Positions 30,201 through 32,678 of a stretch of DNA of 32,678 nt are shown here, in pieces (position 1 is the first letter of the stretch; the number at the start of each line of letters is the position of its first letter). The position numbers were made by a program, and so were the translations under genes. This stretch comes from Blastocladiella britannica (taxonomy: Eukaryota > Blastocladiomycota > Blastocladiomycetes > Blastocladiales > Blastocladiaceae): the NCBI GenBank assembly GCA_025349905.2, contig MU624671.1:1-32678 (forward strand), read 5' to 3'. The notes under the pieces were generated by a model that was not told the DNA's origin, ran no database searches, and was given only the letters and a program-made list of their open reading frames with translations.

Positions 30201-30947
30201 GCGAGTGCTCATTGAAGACGGCAGGACATTTGAGCCGCACCTGGTCCAGTTGGCCGACCACATTCGTACCATCACCCAAAACGCTCAGGTCCGTTTGTCT
30301 ACTGCTACTCTCAATGGATTCAATCAACTCAATAACCCAATAAGTAATAGGTGGACCCGCAGCTCCCGTTCCTCGTTGGGGCAACCCTGATCCACCACTG
30401 GCGCATCTTTTTCCCAACGGGTATCCTCGCGGCCTCTACCACGGGTGCGCCCGAAATCATGCACGAGGGCTCGTTCCAAGCGCTCGTGCACTACTTGCTG
30501 AACGGCCTCTTGTCTCGCGATGTCGAGCACCTGCGGTCCTCGATTGCGAGCCTGATGCACGTCAATCAATGCTGGCGCCTCTTTCACAAGCACGTGTGGC
30601 GCGAGCGGTTTCACGCTGATGCATTGGGGGTGATTGTTCGGGCTCTGGTGCAGCCGGCAGCGGTGACGCTGTTGCGCGACGATCTGGTGGTTCTGGCCAA
30701 AGCGATGTTCGCGCACGAGACCGCGGATGCGGCCCAACTCAACGCTTCCTTGGAGACCATCTACGGGTACTTGCGGCAGCATATTCCGGCAGAAGCGGCG
30801 TCCGCGTGGGCTGGATTTGCTGCCATGTGGGAGGCACGAATGCAGGCGGGCGTTCAGGCGCTCGACGATCTGCACTCGTTTGAAATGACTTTACGGGGGC
30901 TTGTCCATGACATTTGCTGCATTCACGTTTGGATCACAAAAACTTGA
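27294..30947 (+). CDS. Exportin-like karyopherin-beta (importin-beta N-terminal/HEAT protein, perhaps Xpo6-like)
   Basis: Exons 27294-27372, 27446-30288, 30351-30947; 1172 residues, the size of exportins. The N-terminus follows the Ran-binding importin-beta pattern: a first helix pair MTTLAHLQSLASEFYS...SELESRLEQLKTQPDGI, then LLFLSLGVAQSAVHRWDTLP and a YIYSKAMQLLAEIALSAWP helix, where exportins have '...NKLxxxLxxIGxxxWP'. The rest is helical HEAT-type solenoid; the last block FHADALGVIVRALVQ resembles the exportin C-terminus. Such receptors carry proteins or RNA out of the nucleus with RanGTP. The paralogue is unclear. Insertions are unusual: a Ser/Thr/Gly loop near residue 150, a very acidic Asp-rich plus Asn/Ser-rich loop at about 378-434, and another Gly/Ser loop near 540-565. 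It starts 43 bp after the CUE gene. Confidence 0.62.
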
Positions 30948-31009
30948 ACTGCAACAGTTTGGGTGCCAAATAATTATACAATCCCTTTTTAACAAAATAG
31001 CACAAGCAA

Positions 31010-32258
31010 ATGAGCCAAACTACATCCACTACTGCGCAAGCAACATCGACAGGCTATCCGCTGGCATGGAGCAGGGACGATTTTATTGATCCAATCACGA
31101 TTACGTACTCTGCGCTCAATCTTGGCCTTTCGAGTATTGCACTGGTGCTCATTGCGCACCGGATCTGGACCAGTTCCTCCCGCTTTTACTATTTAATGCT
31201 CTTTGCCGCATTGCCGATTATTACAGCCGATCTATCGTTCATTCTCGTCATTGTCGAGCTGATTGGCATTGTTGTTGATTCCATCAAAGTGATTAGCTCA
31301 AAATACTGGTCGGACTGACACTGGTTGGCTGATTCGCAGAGCGACAACGAACTGGCACGCGTTGCTGGCACGGGTCTTGGTTTATCGATTGCGTCCATGC
31401 TCTCGGCCGTCCGGTTTCGAGGTGCGCTGTTATTTTAAGATATCGTCAACAACCACAGCTCATGAAATGGCTCTAAAAGTCTTTTTCCACGGTCGCATCT
31501 TCAAATTCTACTCTCCCACCCTATCGACATGTATTATTGTGTTCCTGGCCGTCAATGGAGCAGGAAATTTCGTGTTGCTGGTATCCACATACATTCCACG
31601 CGCCGGGTACACGATTGACGACATCCATGCCCCGAACTCGATTCGCAAATATGCAGTCACGATCCAAATTGGAATCAGCATTATCACGAGCTTTCTTCTG
31701 GACGCTATGAGCGCAGTTGGCGTATTTCGGATCCGCCAGCGCGCAATGGGGCTGCAGAGCTCCGAAGCCAGACAAAACGATGCAAAGAGCGCCTGTGGTG
31801 GCGGTGGTGACGGGTCCGTTTCTTTGCAGCCCGGCGGCGCGAGCCCGCTGGGAACTTCTTCGTACCAGTTGTCCAGCACCGCGACGACCGATGCGGGCCC
31901 AACCGCGGTCAGCACACGATCGGAATACGTAGTCCAGGTCCCACTTCCTCCCCAGCAATCGCAACAGCCACTACAACAACAACCATTACAACAGCCACCA
32001 CCACGAGTGAGCGGGGTTCCTGCGAAAAAGCAAAGGGTGCGAGCCGCGATTCGGCGCGAGCGGCTGCTCCGGATCACGAGCCATGTCCTGGTGGCTCTGT
32101 TGATGATGTTCATTTCCATCACCATGGGCGCGACCCTGTACCAGTTCTCGGCCAGCTTGCGCGGCGATCAACTGGCCAACGTCCTTATGCGCGTGTACCT
32201 TGTTTGTACCATCCTGGAGTGGATCCTGGTGGTTCAATTGTTTAGCAAGGCAAAATAA
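31010..32258 (+). CDS. Seven-transmembrane orphan protein with a long Gln-rich loop
   Basis: Exons 31010-31288, 31340-31421, 31459-32258; 386 residues. No family recognised. Predicted membrane segments: about 30-52, 59-88, 98-118, 142-166, 186-210, 329-351 and 361-383, i.e. seven, with the third supplied only by the small exon 2 (ARVAGTGLGLSIASMLSAV). A 110-residue loop between segments 5 and 6 is Gly/Ser/Thr-rich with a Gln/Pro run and a basic end (AKKQRVRAAIRRERLL), recalling the long third cytosolic loop of GPCRs. The N-terminus is short and Ser/Thr-rich without a signal peptide. Intron 2 is only 37 nt. No retinal lysine signature, enzyme domain or known GPCR motif was seen. It could be an orphan receptor or simply a fungal membrane protein. 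It lies 62 bp after the exportin-like gene on the same strand. Confidence 0.65.
31422..31458 (+). other. 37-nt intron (unusually short) in the 7-TM gene
   Basis: Donor GTGCGC, possible branch GTCAAC, acceptor CCACAG. It contains an in-frame stop, so something must be removed here. Upstream donors (for example GTCTTGG or GTTTATC in the same phase) would make a normal 79-85-nt intron but would delete most of membrane segment 3, so the short intron is preferred. Confidence 0.5.
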
Positions 32259-32294
32259 TGTCTATTTCGTTCAAAACTTGAGTGTTCAGCATGA

Positions 32295-32678
32295 CCCCAA
32301 GTTTTCGCCCCCTTTTTCAAACACCTCATCCGAGAGGTCGCATACGTGTTCGCCAAGTCCCTGACGTCCATTTACACCTGGATTCATAGCCTCTACGGCG
32401 AGAATCCCGATCAGACACGGAGGGCGAACCCGAGCGCCGCCAGTTTAGCATTGCATTTTTTCCAGGACCACCCGCTGTCCTATCTGGATGAGGCCGCCCA
32501 CGCCTATAAAATGGCGTTTCATCAGCCGATCAGCATTGCTTCGGTTTGGCGGATTGTGCACGCACACGGGTTGTCGTGGATGGTGCCTGGCCAACTCGTT
32601 TTTCTTTTTCTTTCTTGGCAATGGTCTGACGTGCGCTCACCTCATGTCCTACAGAAGCCCGAGCGGCGCGCAGTCAAC
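32295..32678 (+). CDS. HTH (Tc1/mariner-type) transposase-like fragment, truncated by window edge
   Basis: An open frame begins after a stop at 32292-32294 and codes for two helix-turn-helix-like segments: LIREVAYVFAKSLTSIYTWIHSLYGE, then HFFQDHPLSYLDEAAHAYK followed by QPISIASVWRIVHAHGLSWM. This order matches the DNA-binding half of fungal DDE_3/IS630-Tc1-type transposases, where '...NPxLYLDEIQ...VSxSTISRxLxRLGLTRKK...R' precedes the DDE core. A 72-nt intron (32583-32654, GTGCCT...CTACAG) joins SWM to KPERRAVN, which fits the family. The catalytic part would lie beyond the window. No ATG occurs at the expected 5' end, so either a short upstream exon exists or the copy is decayed. A non-ATG or internal start cannot be excluded. 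Confidence 0.5.

Noticed and set aside
31010..32258. Microbial rhodopsin or rhodopsin-cyclase (known from Blastocladiomycota)
   Set aside because: The last membrane segment lacks a retinal-binding lysine motif and there is no cyclase domain.
1..32678. tRNA, rRNA or riboswitch genes
   Set aside because: No cloverleaf consensus blocks or conserved rRNA segments were recognised by eye in the intergenic stretches; a tRNAscan/Rfam search would be decisive.

Overview
This window looks like nuclear DNA of a zoosporic (flagellated) fungus, most likely of the Blastocladiomycota/Chytridiomycota grade. The evidence is: GC-rich, protein-dense eukaryotic sequence with many short spliceosomal introns; fungal-type proteins (a Mep/Amt ammonium transporter pair, an Atf1-type bZIP factor, a fungal-type Tfb3/MAT1 RING); an animal-like Na,K-ATPase-type (P2C) ATPase, a family kept by early-diverging fungi such as Blastocladiella; and a coiled-coil protein resembling basal-body/flagellar proteins. 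The taxon is an inference. No prokaryotic operons, tRNA, rRNA or CRISPR were seen.

Layout: (1) 5' end of a P2C-type ATPase (minus, runs off the left edge); (2) mitochondrial glycine decarboxylase P protein (plus, 6 exons); (3) two tandem ammonium transporter paralogues (minus); (4) RNA polymerase III subunit RPC9 (minus); (5) an unrecognised 667-aa protein (minus), divergent from (6) a PITH-domain protein (plus); (7) a coiled-coil protein (minus), divergent from (8) dimethylarginine dimethylaminohydrolase (plus); (9) U3 snoRNP protein UTP4 (minus), divergent from (10) spliceosomal CWC15 (plus); (11) TFIIH/CAK subunit MAT1/Tfb3 (minus), divergent from (12) a TRAPPC12-like protein (plus); (13) an Atf1/ATF2-like bZIP factor (minus), divergent from (14) a CUE-domain protein (plus); (15) an exportin-like karyopherin (plus); (16) a 7-TM orphan membrane protein (plus); (17) an HTH transposase-like fragment (plus, cut by the right edge).

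The exon models were built by hand from splice signals, reading phase and family alignment. All complete models give an uninterrupted reading frame whose length is a multiple of three. They imply 35 introns, mostly 51-76 nt. Genes are packed tightly: intergenic gaps are often 6-120 bp, and convergent stop codons can be as close as 6 bp. About half of the 5' splice sites read GTNCG rather than GTATGT/GTRAGT, and about a quarter of the 3' splice sites are A-rich AAG sites.

Most genes are housekeeping: Pol III, Pol II/TFIIH, spliceosome, ribosome biogenesis, vesicle tethering and nuclear transport. They do not form one obvious pathway. A loose nitrogen theme (glycine cleavage, two ammonium transporters, DDAH) sits in the left half, but it may be chance. 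No clearly new multi-gene system was seen. The most unusual signals are the splice-site signature, a gene-conversion-like tract between the ammonium transporters, two stop-free in-frame introns, and the orphan 7-TM protein.
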